A stretch of DNA of 64,000 bases from Paraglaciecola mesophila KMM 241 (GCF_000315015.1 NZ_BAEP01000008.1:1-64000); one strand, 5' to 3'; positions 9,316 through 18,205 are shown, counted from the first letter of the stretch. Numbers and translations: made by a program. The notes: a model not told the origin generated them from the letters alone.

Positions 9316-9843
9316 TTAGATGTATAAGGTCATAGCAACATCTTTCGTTGCTATGGCCTGATAGTAATGTCCTTGAATGGCTGATAGGTTCTGCGGGTTT
9401 TGCACTGTAAATGCTGACAGAGTGCTATCAAGTCGTCTGCGCATTTTAATCAAATCAAATTCTAACAATACATCACCCGCCTTATATTGTTGCCCTACCT
9501 TAGCGATACGTTTAAAGCCTTCACCCATCATGGTGTGGCTGTTCATACCTAATTGAATATAAAACCGCAGGCCATTCTTAGCGACTAAGGTTATGCAATG
9601 AGCGGTTTCAGGCAAAGCGGTCACAATACCTGCGTAAGGGGCGAAGAGTTGATAACCAGAAGGCTCAATCGCCACTCCGTCACCGTACATGCCTTGACTA
9701 AAAAGCGCGTTGGGGATATTCACAATTGGCGATATCCTACCTGACAAAGGGGACTGTACCGGCAATGCCTTTTTAAAAGTCTTAGGGGGCGATGGTGCAA
9801 CGATAGATTTAAACAAGGCCTTACTCTGTGACTTTGTAGCCAT
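9316..9843 (-). CDS. IIA-Glc-like (PTS EIIA) protein lacking the phosphorylated His
   Basis: About 175 residues with a single PTS IIA-Glc (Crr-like) fold: GDGVAIEP, the ETAH segment and GEGFKRIAKVGQ are all recognisable. In E. coli IIA-Glc His90 accepts phosphate from HPr and His75 assists. Here His75 is kept (His82), but exactly 15 residues later the His90 position is Gln (codon at 9553-9555, in FYIQLGM). It therefore should not carry phosphate and may act as a fixed-state regulator or have another role. The start is uncertain: ATG 9843 resembles the usual short N terminus, while ATG 9861 is also open. It overlaps the end of the ACT gene, suggesting coupled translation. No other PTS genes are present in the window. 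Confidence 0.8.
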   Translation of the reverse strand: MATKSQSKALFKSIVAPSPPKTFKKALPVQSPLSGRISPIVNIPNALFSQGMYGDGVAIEPSGYQLFAPYAGIVTALPETAHCITLVAKNGLRFYIQLGMNSHTMMGEGFKRIAKVGQQYKAGDVLLEFDLIKMRRRLDSTLSAFTVQNPQNLSAIQGHYYQAIATKDVAMTLYI

Positions 9844-10204
9844 CGGTGCGCAAAGCATCAACGGCGGCTTTTAAATCACTGTGTTTTATCAAAAAGTAAT
9901 CGGTGTCAAAGGTGGATACGACAAAAATGCTCACATTCACTTTGGCGAATACCGAGCCTAACTGCGCCATGATCCCCACCATGGACAAACTTAGCGGGCC
10001 TAGCACCTCTAACGCTCGCCAATTAGCGTCACTGGCTTCACTTTGCACTTTTACATCATCTGGCACCACTACGCTTAACTCATCTTCGGTTTTACTGATA
10101 AAGAATATTGGGGATTGGAGAACGTCATCAGGAATGGGGGAGTCGTGATCTAAGCTGTGGATACAAAAAGTTGCTGAATGAAGGGCTAACGTCTGTTTAG
10201 GCAT
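9821..10204 (-). CDS. ACT-domain protein of unknown role
   Basis: A 127-residue cytoplasmic protein that resembles the small ACT proteins (ACT_7/CASTOR-like) with two short ACT-like repeats. Recognisable parts are the LEVLGPLSLSMVGIMAQLGSVF segment type near 68-88 and VSIFVVSTFDTDYFLIK near 90-107, which are typical of amino-acid-sensing ACT folds. It would bind a small ligand, often an amino acid; which one is not evident. Its 3' end overlaps the IIA-like gene, so the two are probably one transcript. The 491-bp region upstream holds a group of DnaA-box-like sequences. Confidence 0.72.
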   Translation of the reverse strand: MPKQTLALHSATFCIHSLDHDSPIPDDVLQSPIFFISKTEDELSVVVPDDVKVQSEASDANWRALEVLGPLSLSMVGIMAQLGSVFAKVNVSIFVVSTFDTDYFLIKHSDLKAAVDALRTDGYKVTE

Positions 10205-10362
10205 GAAGAGTCCGTTTTCAACTAATAATTGCGTCTATTTTGCGGCCTTTGGCGAACAACGCAAGTACTTCTGCTTGATTATTCATGCATTGGATATTGT
10301 CAACACCATGAACGTCAGCGACAGGTAGGGTCTGGTTGGACCAGGGCTATATATTCGGCACA

Positions 10363-10491
10363 GATCGTTCGTTTGCTGATCGTACGGCAAAACGGTCGAT
10401 CATTTTATTTGTTGCTTATTCACAAATTTGTGGTCTGTTATTCACATTAACTGTGAATTATACCGGTGTTATCCACTGAATCTGTGGATAA
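10363..10491. promoter_or_regulatory. Cluster of DnaA-box-like 9-mers with GATC sites
   Basis: Within 76 bp there are TTATTCACA (10416-10424), TTATTCACA (10438-10446), TGTGAATTA (10452-10460, reverse, one mismatch), TTATCCACT (10469-10477, one mismatch) and TGTGGATAA (10483-10491, reverse, perfect TTATCCACA). Three GATC sites precede it (10363, 10378, 10398) and two follow at 10665 and 10675, after an AT-rich stretch. The known DnaA box is TTWTNCACA. It lies between the ACT gene and the patatin gene, far from the gidA/dnaA context where the chromosomal origin is expected in this group. A DnaA-titrating or DnaA-reactivating locus, or DnaA control of the flanking genes, is possible. The rest of 10205-10695 shows no supported gene. 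Confidence 0.5.
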
Positions 10492-10695
10492 CCTTGTTGA
10501 GTTCTTTGATATTGTGCCTTAATCGCTTGATATGACTAACAATTTTTAAGTTGGTTGTAAAACGCACAGTTTTAATTGGAAAGCATCTATGTTGATAACT
10601 TGCAATAGTTAAAACCACCTTTTTGGTTAGTTTTAATTGTTTAAATGTTAATCATTCTGGCTGCGATCGGATTCGATCGCGATTTTATCAGATGT

Positions 10696-11745
10696 TTAGC
10701 CCATCAATTTGATGCGTGAAAAATCCTGTTGTTTAATAAATTCACTGAAACTGTCCGCCAGTGCCTCAGTTTGACGTAATACTTGTTGCCAGTATTCGAT
10801 ACGTTCTTGGGTAGGCATTTTAGTAAAATCTTCTCGGTCGGGGATCTTGCCAAATGGTAGAGAAGCGATAAATTCATCAGATGGCACTAACATCACCGTT
10901 TTATCATAATTAAGGGCGTTGACCCTGCGTTTAAGAGACTTGTCGAACCAGCCCGCTTTAGGCTGAGCATTAAAATGCGGATATAAGGTTAACTTAGGGG
11001 AATTTTTTAGTGAAATATCGAAATGGTAGTCGATGATACCACCATCTCTGTACATACCTTTTGGCGCACCGGGAATATTCCTAATACCTAACATCACCAT
11101 TGGGATTGAGCCAGACGCTAATAATGATTCTTTTATATTGGCTTGAGTTAAGGGCACTTTATGAGTCAGAAAACCACTTTCGTCTTCAATACTCAGTGTA
11201 CTGTTAGCATTTTGGAAAACAAAACGTTCATACTGTTTGGTCAGTAAACGTCGATTCATTCTATTTAAAGCATAACTTTTAACCAGGCCAGCAATTTGTA
11301 GCGGCTTACGCTCAGAAGCAACCAGTCCATTTGATTTAGCTACCAAGAAATGTGCTTTGAATATGGGGTTATCAATGATTTCTTGAGCACCGTGCTCATC
11401 AAAAACTCTATCAAGCAGCGCGCGAGCACTGTTACTAATAGCTAGTGGGGTCACATCATCTTCATAGGACGTTTCAGAATAATATTTCGCTAAACGAGTA
11501 ATAGCGCTAACGGGATCATTTTGTGCAAAGCAAGCTGCACGAAAAGCACCTGCCGATGAACCGATGAGGTTCAAAGGGTCAGTTCGATTAGCAAAGAACT
11601 CACCGAATAAGTACTTATCTAAGCCAAATAAACTAAACCACTTAGGACCGCCGCTAGCGCCTAGAAAAGAACTGAAAATACTTTGTTGAAATCCTTCTTT
11701 TTCGATCAGCGTTAGGGCTGACTTTCCTGCGTAAATATCTAACAT
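10696..11745 (-). CDS. Patatin-like phospholipase
   Basis: A 349-residue member of the patatin family of serine/aspartate lipid hydrolases. The oxyanion loop GASGGPKW is at 29-36, the nucleophile motif GSSAG at 62-66 (Ser64) and the catalytic Asp in DGG near residue 233. No signal peptide or beta-barrel domain follows, so it is a cytoplasmic single-domain form rather than an autotransporter. ATG 11745 is preferred to a TTG two codons upstream. It is alone on its strand between the DnaA-box region and the tRNA gene. The substrate is unknown; membrane phospholipid or storage-lipid turnover is a guess from the family. Confidence 0.87.
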   Translation of the reverse strand: MLDIYAGKSALTLIEKEGFQQSIFSSFLGASGGPKWFSLFGLDKYLFGEFFANRTDPLNLIGSSAGAFRAACFAQNDPVSAITRLAKYYSETSYEDDVTPLAISNSARALLDRVFDEHGAQEIIDNPIFKAHFLVAKSNGLVASERKPLQIAGLVKSYALNRMNRRLLTKQYERFVFQNANSTLSIEDESGFLTHKVPLTQANIKESLLASGSIPMVMLGIRNIPGAPKGMYRDGGIIDYHFDISLKNSPKLTLYPHFNAQPKAGWFDKSLKRRVNALNYDKTVMLVPSDEFIASLPFGKIPDREDFTKMPTQERIEYWQQVLRQTEALADSFSEFIKQQDFSRIKLMG

Positions 11746-11999
11746 AATCAAAGCTAAAACGTAATTAAAAATATGTAGTTAGCTTACCCAAACTGAGATG
11801 ATATTGCTGAATAAAGTTGTAATAAGTCTATTAAATTTTTAGCTGGTTATCGCCTTAGACAAGTGGGATTTTCGACTTACTGGTGTAACATTTTAATTTA
11901 CTAGGCATTCGGAATTGATGAAAAGCATAGGTGGATAGCACCGCTATTATCTTATTTGTCTATAAATTCAGCATCTGATCACTTGCGATGAAAAACCGC

Positions 12000-12028
12000 T
12001 TGCAGTCAGTCAATAGCATCGTTATTAT
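12000..12028 (+). promoter_or_regulatory. Promoter of tRNA-Val
   Basis: TTGCAG (12000-12005) and TATTAT (12023-12028) are separated by 17 bp, a good sigma-70 promoter 43 bp ahead of the tRNA. A GC-rich stretch (ACGCGCCGC) follows the -10 element, as seen in stable-RNA promoters under stringent control. The other sequence between 11746 and 12070 is AT-rich and shows no gene. Confidence 0.7.
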
Positions 12029-12070
12029 ACGCGCCGCTTCGAGGGATTCCTCAGGCAATATCTACACAGT

Positions 12071-12147
12071 GCGTCCGTAGCTCAGTTGGTTAGAGCACTA
12101 CCTTGACATGGTAGGGGTCGGATGTTCGAGTCATCTCGGACGCACCA
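12071..12147 (+). tRNA. tRNA-Val (anticodon GAC)
   Basis: A complete cloverleaf with encoded CCA. The acceptor stem pairs GCGTCCG (12071-12077) with CGGACGC (12137-12143). The anticodon stem CTACC/GGTAG (12098-12102, 12110-12114) encloses the loop TTGACAT with anticodon GAC at 12105-12107, which reads GUC and GUU valine codons. The T loop reads TTCGAGT. It is a single tRNA; no integrase or attachment-site duplication is seen beside it. Confidence 0.97.
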
Positions 12148-13046
12148 CTTCTTTACATTCCCCTTTTTTGTATATTTTACAATAGCGTTACTTTATTTCC
12201 GATTGGTATTCTGTGATTGAATTTCCTGTTTGAATTGATCCGCTTTGTTAGTCATTAAATCCACACTTTTAATTCGTACTCTAATTAATCTCCCTCCCAA
12301 GTATTAACATTGTCAATATTGTTACAAGTGGCGCAATAAAATTTTATCAGCTGATAACAAATCTCACATTCTCATAAAATACAATCTGGATTTTATTGTA
12401 TAACATGTTGAATTTAATGGTTTAATGTTATTTTTTTTGCTTTTTTTTATCTGTTCTGTGTGAATAAAAGAGTTTGGTATGTTAGCCTAAGCACTGTATT
12501 TAAGCTGATGTCAAATGTGATTTTTAAAATTTCACCTGTGATTCTGTGTCTAAATTTTAATTAATAGATCTAACTCAATGCATTTTAGTTGGTTGATATA
12601 AGTATAAAAGCATGTGGTGTATATCTTGCTCGCTCAGTACAAGGGGCACAGCTTTTAGTTGAAAAATTCTTAAAAGCCCAGTGCTTTGAGCCTAGTACTT
12701 GTAGCCCTCTAGAGAAGGAGCGTTACTTAGGAAAATAGCATTAAAGGATTTAGCATTCAGAACACAATACTAAGGGCCATATCGTTAACCCGGCCAATAA
12801 CAATAAAAGTGCAAGACTAGTAATAGGAAGGAAAATGTCACTTATGTGGCACAAACCTAATAATAAGAAATGACAAGAGCAAAGAAACCGTGTTTTTAGT
12901 GATGAGTAAGACCAATTTTCTGGGGCCGCTTTTGCGTTACGCATAGTAGGGGCTAGGGCTGGTTATTACTAGGCCGTAGAGGGTGTTCAGCGCTTAAATG
13001 TTGTCGACAATAAAGTTAGTAATGAGGAACCAATATTTATTTTATA
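12148..13046. other. Long AT-rich intergenic region, no supported gene
   Basis: About 900 bp between tRNA-Val and the porin without a convincing ORF in any frame. It contains a perfect 14-bp palindrome TTATCAGCTGATAA (12344-12357) and a GCTTTTA/TAAAAGC inverted repeat (12651-12657, 12671-12677). The palindrome is operator-like. A long porin leader, an sRNA or a decayed gene are all possible, but nothing decides between them. Confidence 0.4.
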
Positions 13047-13061
13047 GTGAAAGGACATAAT

Positions 13062-14414
13062 ATGAAACTCACACAGTGTATCGGACCAGCCCTTCTATCA
13101 GGTGCATTAGCGAGCTCTTTCAGCACATCGGCTGTAGAAGTTAGCGAACAAGAACTGGCGACACTAAAAGCACAAATTTCAGCGTTGCAGGCTCGCTTAG
13201 AACAGCTGGAAAACCAAACTAATCCCACTAATATTGCGGCAAATTCGCCTCTATCATCCAACGCAGAATCTTCTGAATCAGTTGATTTAACTCTACAAGA
13301 TAAGAAAGTCGAAACAAACACTGTTGAAACCGAACGTGCAGAGCCTGAATCGACCGATGGGGTCACGTTTGGCGGTGCCATTCGAACGAATTACAGTTAT
13401 ACCTCTTATGATGACGGTAATAAGAACCGAGGTGGTGACTTCGATTTTGATATCTTCCGCATCAACATGAGTGGCGAAGTAGGGGGGGTCACATTAAATA
13501 GTGAAATTCGCTTCTTTGATTACATGACGGCTGTTAAATATGCTTACGCAGGTTATCAATTCAGCGAGAACTGGCAAGTACAGGCCGGTATCACTCAAGT
13601 GCCGTTTGGTAACCAAGCATACAACTCACAAAATTATTTTTTCAGTACCAACTATTACTTGGGTTTAGAGGATGATTTTGATTTGGGTGTGGTCTTTAAA
13701 CGCAGCGTAGCCGACAACTGGCAGCTAGATGTAGGTTTCTTTAAAAATGATGAACTCGGCGGCGTCGATGGCTACGTAGACAATCGCTCAGACCGCTATT
13801 CATATGATATTGTTGGTATTCGAGCGCAAGGTGATGGTATTTACGATGAACCCACCGAAGGGTTAGGGGAATACAATACCTTAGCTGGCCGCTTCGCTTA
13901 TCATTTTACCTCGGGTGAGGTGAAGACGGAGGTCGGGGTATCTGCGTTACAAGGCGGTATTCATAACGGTGAGAAGCGCGCTGGGGATTATCAAGCGTGG
14001 GCGTTTCATACCAGCAGTCAATACAGAAATTGGCATCTACAATTTCAACACAGTCAATATGACTATGATATTGGAGAGGCTGACCGCTTAGCCGTTGGGG
14101 CATATTCGTTTTATGATTCAATTGCTGCTGATGCTAAATCAACCACACTCAACATTGCCTATGATATGGCTGTTGATTTCGGCCCTGTAACTGACTTGCA
14201 GTTCTACAACAATTTTGGATTGGTATATGACAAGTCTGACAACAGCGAAGATACCATGATGAATGTGTTGGGCATGTCGGTGGCAGCAGGTGGGTTATTC
14301 ACCTATTTCGATTTGGTGCACGCAAAGAATCAACCTTTTGTGGGGGGCAGTGCTGCGGGTGATACCGATGAAACGGAGCAACGTTTTAATATTAATATTG
14401 GCTACTACTTCTAA
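13062..14414 (+). CDS. Outer membrane porin (coiled-coil N terminus)
   Basis: A 450-residue outer membrane beta-barrel. A signal peptide (about residues 1-23) is followed by a short coiled coil, ELATLKAQISALQARLEQLE, as in DcaP-like and phosphate-selective-porin-like trimeric porins, then a Thr/Glu-rich linker and many alternating beta strands. The chain ends in NINIGYYF, with the terminal Phe needed for BAM-dependent assembly. ATG 13062 is chosen because AAAGGA lies six bases upstream; a GTG at 13047 would add five residues and no better signal. It lies 132 bp ahead of a BCCT transporter with no terminator between them, so the two may take up the same solute. The solute is not evident. Confidence 0.85.
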   Translation: MKLTQCIGPALLSGALASSFSTSAVEVSEQELATLKAQISALQARLEQLENQTNPTNIAANSPLSSNAESSESVDLTLQDKKVETNTVETERAEPESTDGVTFGGAIRTNYSYTSYDDGNKNRGGDFDFDIFRINMSGEVGGVTLNSEIRFFDYMTAVKYAYAGYQFSENWQVQAGITQVPFGNQAYNSQNYFFSTNYYLGLEDDFDLGVVFKRSVADNWQLDVGFFKNDELGGVDGYVDNRSDRYSYDIVGIRAQGDGIYDEPTEGLGEYNTLAGRFAYHFTSGEVKTEVGVSALQGGIHNGEKRAGDYQAWAFHTSSQYRNWHLQFQHSQYDYDIGEADRLAVGAYSFYDSIAADAKSTTLNIAYDMAVDFGPVTDLQFYNNFGLVYDKSDNSEDTMMNVLGMSVAAGGLFTYFDLVHAKNQPFVGGSAAGDTDETEQRFNINIGYYF

Positions 14415-14546
14415 TCGATAATTTCGCGATGGTATTTGTGTTCATTTTTATAAATACGATTACAAACACACTCAATTTGAAGCACATTAATAAGTTACAC
14501 ATACTCAAAAAATTTTGAAACACAGGTTAATAAAAAGGACATTTCG

Positions 14547-16172
14547 ATGAAAGAGAATAAAGATCCGATGATACCGGACGGGGAGGTCAACCCCATTGAT
14601 ACTGACTATCAAGTGGGACAAGACAATATCGTGGTCAGTGTTGGTCCGTTTGGATTAGACATACACAACCGCGTATTTGCGGTGTCAGGGGTAATGATTA
14701 TTGCATTCGTGGCACTGACATTATTATTCCAAGCGGAAGCTGAACCCTTTTTCGGTGACATTCGAAATTGGCTAACGGGTAATTTGGATGGCTTTTTTAT
14801 GGGAGCGGCGAATATATTCGTCATACTATGTTTGGTATTGGTTATTTCCCCCTTAGGTCGCGTGCGTTTAGGCGGCACCGAAGCGAAACCTGATTACAGT
14901 TATTTAGGTTGGTTTTCTATGCTGTTTGCTGCAGGCATGGGCATAGGCTTGATGTACTATGGCGTTAGTGAACCATTGGGGCATTTCGGTACTGCTTTTG
15001 CTGGACCGACACTCGAGAACGGCGTTCGCACCGATTACGCTCCCCTAGCAGGCGCAGCCGGCGACGCGGTTGCAGCACAAAAACTGGCGATGGCCGCCAC
15101 CATTTATCACTGGGCACTTCACCCATGGGCAATTTACGCCATTATGGCCTTAGGCTTGGCATTATTCTCTTTCAACAAGGGATTGCCACTGACTATTCGC
15201 TCGGTTTTCTATCCTATTTTAGGTGAGAGAGTATGGGGATGGCCTGGTCATATCATTGATATTTTGGCGATCTTGGCAACCTTATTTGGTTTAGCGACAT
15301 CATTGGGGCTAGGGGCATCTCAAGCCGCATCAGGCTTACATTCAGTATTCGGATTACCGTTAGGTGAGACAACTGAGATATTGTTAGTGCTAGGCATAAC
15401 AGCGTTGGCGCTGTTTTCAGTGGTAGCCGGCCTTGATGCTGGCGTTAAAAAGCTGTCTGAAATTAATATGGTTTTAGCGGTATTATTGGTGGCCTTTGTA
15501 CTTGTTGTCGGGCCGACAATAGCGATCCTGACAGGATTTTTTGACAACATGGTATCTTATATTCGTTACTTACCCGAGTTAGCGAATCCGGTCGGGCGTG
15601 AGGATACCGGCTTCGCAACTGGATGGACTGCTTTCTACTGGGCGTGGTGGATTTCCTGGAGTCCTTTTGTGGGGATGTTTATCGCTCGGGTTTCTCGTGG
15701 CCGTACGGTTCGTGAATTCATTATTTCAGTACTGCTTGTGCCATCAGTTGCTTGTGTATTTTGGATGACAGTGTTCGGTGGAACCGCTATTCAACAAGTT
15801 GTCGTTGATGGTTACCAAGCAGCGGTAAATGCTGACTTACCATTACAACTGTTTGCTGTACTTGAGGGGCTTCCTTTAGCGAATATCACTTCGTTTGTGG
15901 CCATTGTGTTAGTTATAGTGTTCTTTGTGACGTCATCTGACTCAGGCTCTTTGGTGATTGATGTTATCTCGGCTGGCGGTAAGGTAGAAGCGCCGACACC
16001 TCAGCGCGTATTTTGGTGTGTATTTGAAGGTTTAGTCGCCGTTTCTCTGATACTAGGCGGCGGGCTCATTGCACTTCAAGCCATGGCTGTGTCCACTGGA
16101 TTCCCGTTTACCATAGTGTTGTTAATTGCGGCATTCTCTATGGTCAAAGGCTTGATGTCTGAACCAAGATAA
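14547..16172 (+). CDS. BCCT-family betaine/choline/carnitine-type transporter
   Basis: A 541-residue inner membrane symporter of the betaine-choline-carnitine transporter family with about 12 membrane helices. The glycine-rich GMGIGLMYYG is near residue 130 and the family-specific tryptophan-rich segment (WTAFYWAWWISWSPFVG) begins near 360. Many family members move glycine betaine, choline, carnitine, ectoine or DMSP with Na+ or H+. The N terminus is short and the C terminus ends soon after the last helix, without the long osmosensing tail of BetP. It has its own AAAAAGGA ribosome site and a strong terminator downstream. With the porin upstream it probably forms an uptake unit for a quaternary amine or DMSP; substrate not determined. 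Confidence 0.93.
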   Translation: MKENKDPMIPDGEVNPIDTDYQVGQDNIVVSVGPFGLDIHNRVFAVSGVMIIAFVALTLLFQAEAEPFFGDIRNWLTGNLDGFFMGAANIFVILCLVLVISPLGRVRLGGTEAKPDYSYLGWFSMLFAAGMGIGLMYYGVSEPLGHFGTAFAGPTLENGVRTDYAPLAGAAGDAVAAQKLAMAATIYHWALHPWAIYAIMALGLALFSFNKGLPLTIRSVFYPILGERVWGWPGHIIDILAILATLFGLATSLGLGASQAASGLHSVFGLPLGETTEILLVLGITALALFSVVAGLDAGVKKLSEINMVLAVLLVAFVLVVGPTIAILTGFFDNMVSYIRYLPELANPVGREDTGFATGWTAFYWAWWISWSPFVGMFIARVSRGRTVREFIISVLLVPSVACVFWMTVFGGTAIQQVVVDGYQAAVNADLPLQLFAVLEGLPLANITSFVAIVLVIVFFVTSSDSGSLVIDVISAGGKVEAPTPQRVFWCVFEGLVAVSLILGGGLIALQAMAVSTGFPFTIVLLIAAFSMVKGLMSEPR

Positions 16173-16191
16173 GTCACTTATCTGATTATAC

Positions 16192-16222
16192 AAATCCAGC
16201 TATCAGGCTGGATTTGTTGTTT
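16192..16222 (+). terminator. Rho-independent terminator after the BCCT gene
   Basis: AAATCCAGC (16192-16200) pairs with GCTGGATTT (16207-16215) around a six-base loop, followed by a T-rich stretch. It separates the transporter from the signalling gene downstream. Confidence 0.85.
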
Positions 16223-16302
16223 TTACGCGATACAACTAACCGGTATAATCTACCTCAATAAGTTGTTATTCATTGCCTATTTCCAACAGGAATTGCTGCT
16301 CT

Positions 16303-18189
16303 ATGGCCACTGAACAAGTTGAAGTTACCGATTTCTTACAACGACATAAACCGTTTTCAGACTTAGCGGCGTCTGAGTTATCTCATGTGGCGTCGCGGGT
16401 AGAAATAGCCTATTACAAGGCAGGCTCACCCATTCTTACATTCGGTCAAGACAACACGCATTGGTTTGTGATCAGAAGCGGTGCTGTTGAAGTGTTTCGT
16501 CGAGACGGCGAGTTATACAACCGTTTAGGTGAAGGAAACTTTTTTGGCGAATTAGCCTTAATGCGCAACCGCCCAGTGCGTTTTCCCGTGGTTGCCCTTG
16601 AAGATACCTTGGTTTACCTCATCGACGCTGATACTTTTAACAATTTATTCGACAACGATGAGCAGTTCGCTGATTTCGTAGAGGTAGAAGATCGCAGCCG
16701 ATTACGTGAATCCAGCCCAGATAAAAAAGACAATAATGCGTTGTTAACGGTAAAGGTGGAAAAGCTTATTGAGCAATTGCCGCTGATCTTACCACCCCAC
16801 ACCAGTGTGCAAGATGCTGCTCTGCGAATGACCGAGGAGGGGGTCTCCTCTCTACTCATTTCAAATGAGCATGTAAGCGATGATGCAAGCTCAGATGACG
16901 AGCCGGTCATTGGCATCGTTACCGATGTGGATATTCGAAGCCGACTGGTGGCTCACGGACTCGATTTATCCACTCCGGTGACGGACATCATGACTACGCA
17001 ACTCACGATAGTGCAAAGCAACCAATACGTGTTTGAAGCCATGATGTTAATGTTAAAACACAAGGTGACACACTTACCAGTGCTCAGAAAATCGAAACCC
17101 ATTGGCTTGATAAGCCATCAAGACATACTGCGTTACGAATCACAAAACAGTTTGTTCGTGGTCAAAAGTATTTTTAATGCACAAAACGTTGATGAACTCG
17201 CAGCACTTAAGGATGAAGTGCAAACATGCTTTTCACGCATGGTAGACGAAGATGCAAACTCGCAAATGATCGGCAGTGCAATGGCGGTTATCGGCCGCAG
17301 TTTTAAACAACGACTATTGGAGTTGGCTGAGGAAGAGTTTGGCCCGCCGCCGATACCTTATTGTTTTCTCGCCCTTGGCTCAATGGCGCGTGATGAGCAA
17401 CTCATAGTAACAGATCAAGACAATGCCTTGGTGCTCGATAACCGCTTTGAACCCAAACTGCACGACGGTTATTTTAATGACTTGGCCAACTTTGTTTGTG
17501 ACGGTTTAGACCGCTGCGGTTATACCTATTGCAAAGGTGGGATTATGGCAACTAATAAAAAATGGCGTCAACCATTGAAAGTATGGGAGCAGTATTTCAC
17601 TCAATGGATAGATAAGCCGACGCCTGAAACACTTTTACATAGCGCAATATTTTTCGATTTAGACGGAGTGTGGGGGAAAAAAGTGTGGGCCGACACGTTA
17701 AATAGACTGATTCGCAAGAAAGCCTTTAAAAATTCCCGTTTTCTGGCATGCATGGCGCGAAACGCATTGCTGCGCACGCCCCCTTTGGGGTTCTTTAAAG
17801 ACTTTGTGATGGAAACGGATGGACGGCAAACCAATTCTATTAATATGAAGCGTAGGGGGACGGCCCCCATTGCCGATTTAATCCGGGTGCATGCTTTGTC
17901 GGTTGGGGCTGAGGGGCGTAATAGCTTTTCGCGGCTCAATGGTGTGATTGATGCCAAAATACTGCCCCCAGGCCGCGGAGTCGACTTACGCGACGCACTC
18001 GAGTTTATCGCTATGGTGCGCATTCGCCATCAAGCATTTGATTTGGAAATGAAACGTGTTCCTGATAATGACATTGAGCCAGAGTATTTGTCGGATTTTG
18101 AACGTAAAAACTTGCGAGACGCCTTTCAAATTCTCAGCGATGCACAAAAATACATGAAGTATCGATATCAACCTGGTCGTCACTTGTAA
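16303..18189 (+). CDS. cNMP-binding / CBS-pair / DUF294 nucleotidyltransferase protein
   Basis: A 628-residue cytoplasmic signalling protein. It has a cyclic-nucleotide-binding domain (about 10-120, with the GEGNFFGELALMRNRPVR phosphate cassette), a pair of CBS domains (about 150-290), then a DUF294 nucleotidyltransferase-like domain with GSMARDEQLIVTDQDNA near 356 and a C-terminal DUF294_C domain. The GS...D-x-D pattern resembles GlnD-type nucleotidyltransferases, so it may modify a protein or nucleotide in response to cNMP and adenylates. ATG 16303 is preferred to an upstream TTG at 16273. It is followed 16 bp later by a DnaQ-like exonuclease gene, an arrangement seen repeatedly in marine gammaproteobacteria. 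No biochemical role is established. Confidence 0.88.
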   Translation: MATEQVEVTDFLQRHKPFSDLAASELSHVASRVEIAYYKAGSPILTFGQDNTHWFVIRSGAVEVFRRDGELYNRLGEGNFFGELALMRNRPVRFPVVALEDTLVYLIDADTFNNLFDNDEQFADFVEVEDRSRLRESSPDKKDNNALLTVKVEKLIEQLPLILPPHTSVQDAALRMTEEGVSSLLISNEHVSDDASSDDEPVIGIVTDVDIRSRLVAHGLDLSTPVTDIMTTQLTIVQSNQYVFEAMMLMLKHKVTHLPVLRKSKPIGLISHQDILRYESQNSLFVVKSIFNAQNVDELAALKDEVQTCFSRMVDEDANSQMIGSAMAVIGRSFKQRLLELAEEEFGPPPIPYCFLALGSMARDEQLIVTDQDNALVLDNRFEPKLHDGYFNDLANFVCDGLDRCGYTYCKGGIMATNKKWRQPLKVWEQYFTQWIDKPTPETLLHSAIFFDLDGVWGKKVWADTLNRLIRKKAFKNSRFLACMARNALLRTPPLGFFKDFVMETDGRQTNSINMKRRGTAPIADLIRVHALSVGAEGRNSFSRLNGVIDAKILPPGRGVDLRDALEFIAMVRIRHQAFDLEMKRVPDNDIEPEYLSDFERKNLRDAFQILSDAQKYMKYRYQPGRHL

Positions 18190-18205
18190 TGCAAAAGGTC
18201 ATCGG

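Noticed and set aside
10229-10450. 73-codon open frame on the plus strand
   Set aside because: It runs through the GATC/DnaA-box region, has no ribosome site, and its predicted protein resembles nothing known.
10363-10680. Chromosomal replication origin oriC
   Set aside because: The box pattern is oriC-like, but no gidA/mnmG, dnaA, parAB or rpmH genes are near, and the flanking genes are unrelated. Only a DnaA-box cluster is claimed.
12071-12147. tRNA-Val as an integration site for a genomic island
   Set aside because: No integrase, no repeat of the tRNA 3' end and no block of foreign genes were found beside it.
12520-12560. CRP site in the porin upstream region (TGTGA ... TTCAC)
   Set aside because: The half-sites are ten bases apart instead of six, so it does not fit the CRP palindrome.
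12750-12944. 64-codon open frame on the minus strand in the porin upstream region
   Set aside because: No ribosome site and no recognisable protein; the hydrophobic run is likely chance in AT-rich DNA.
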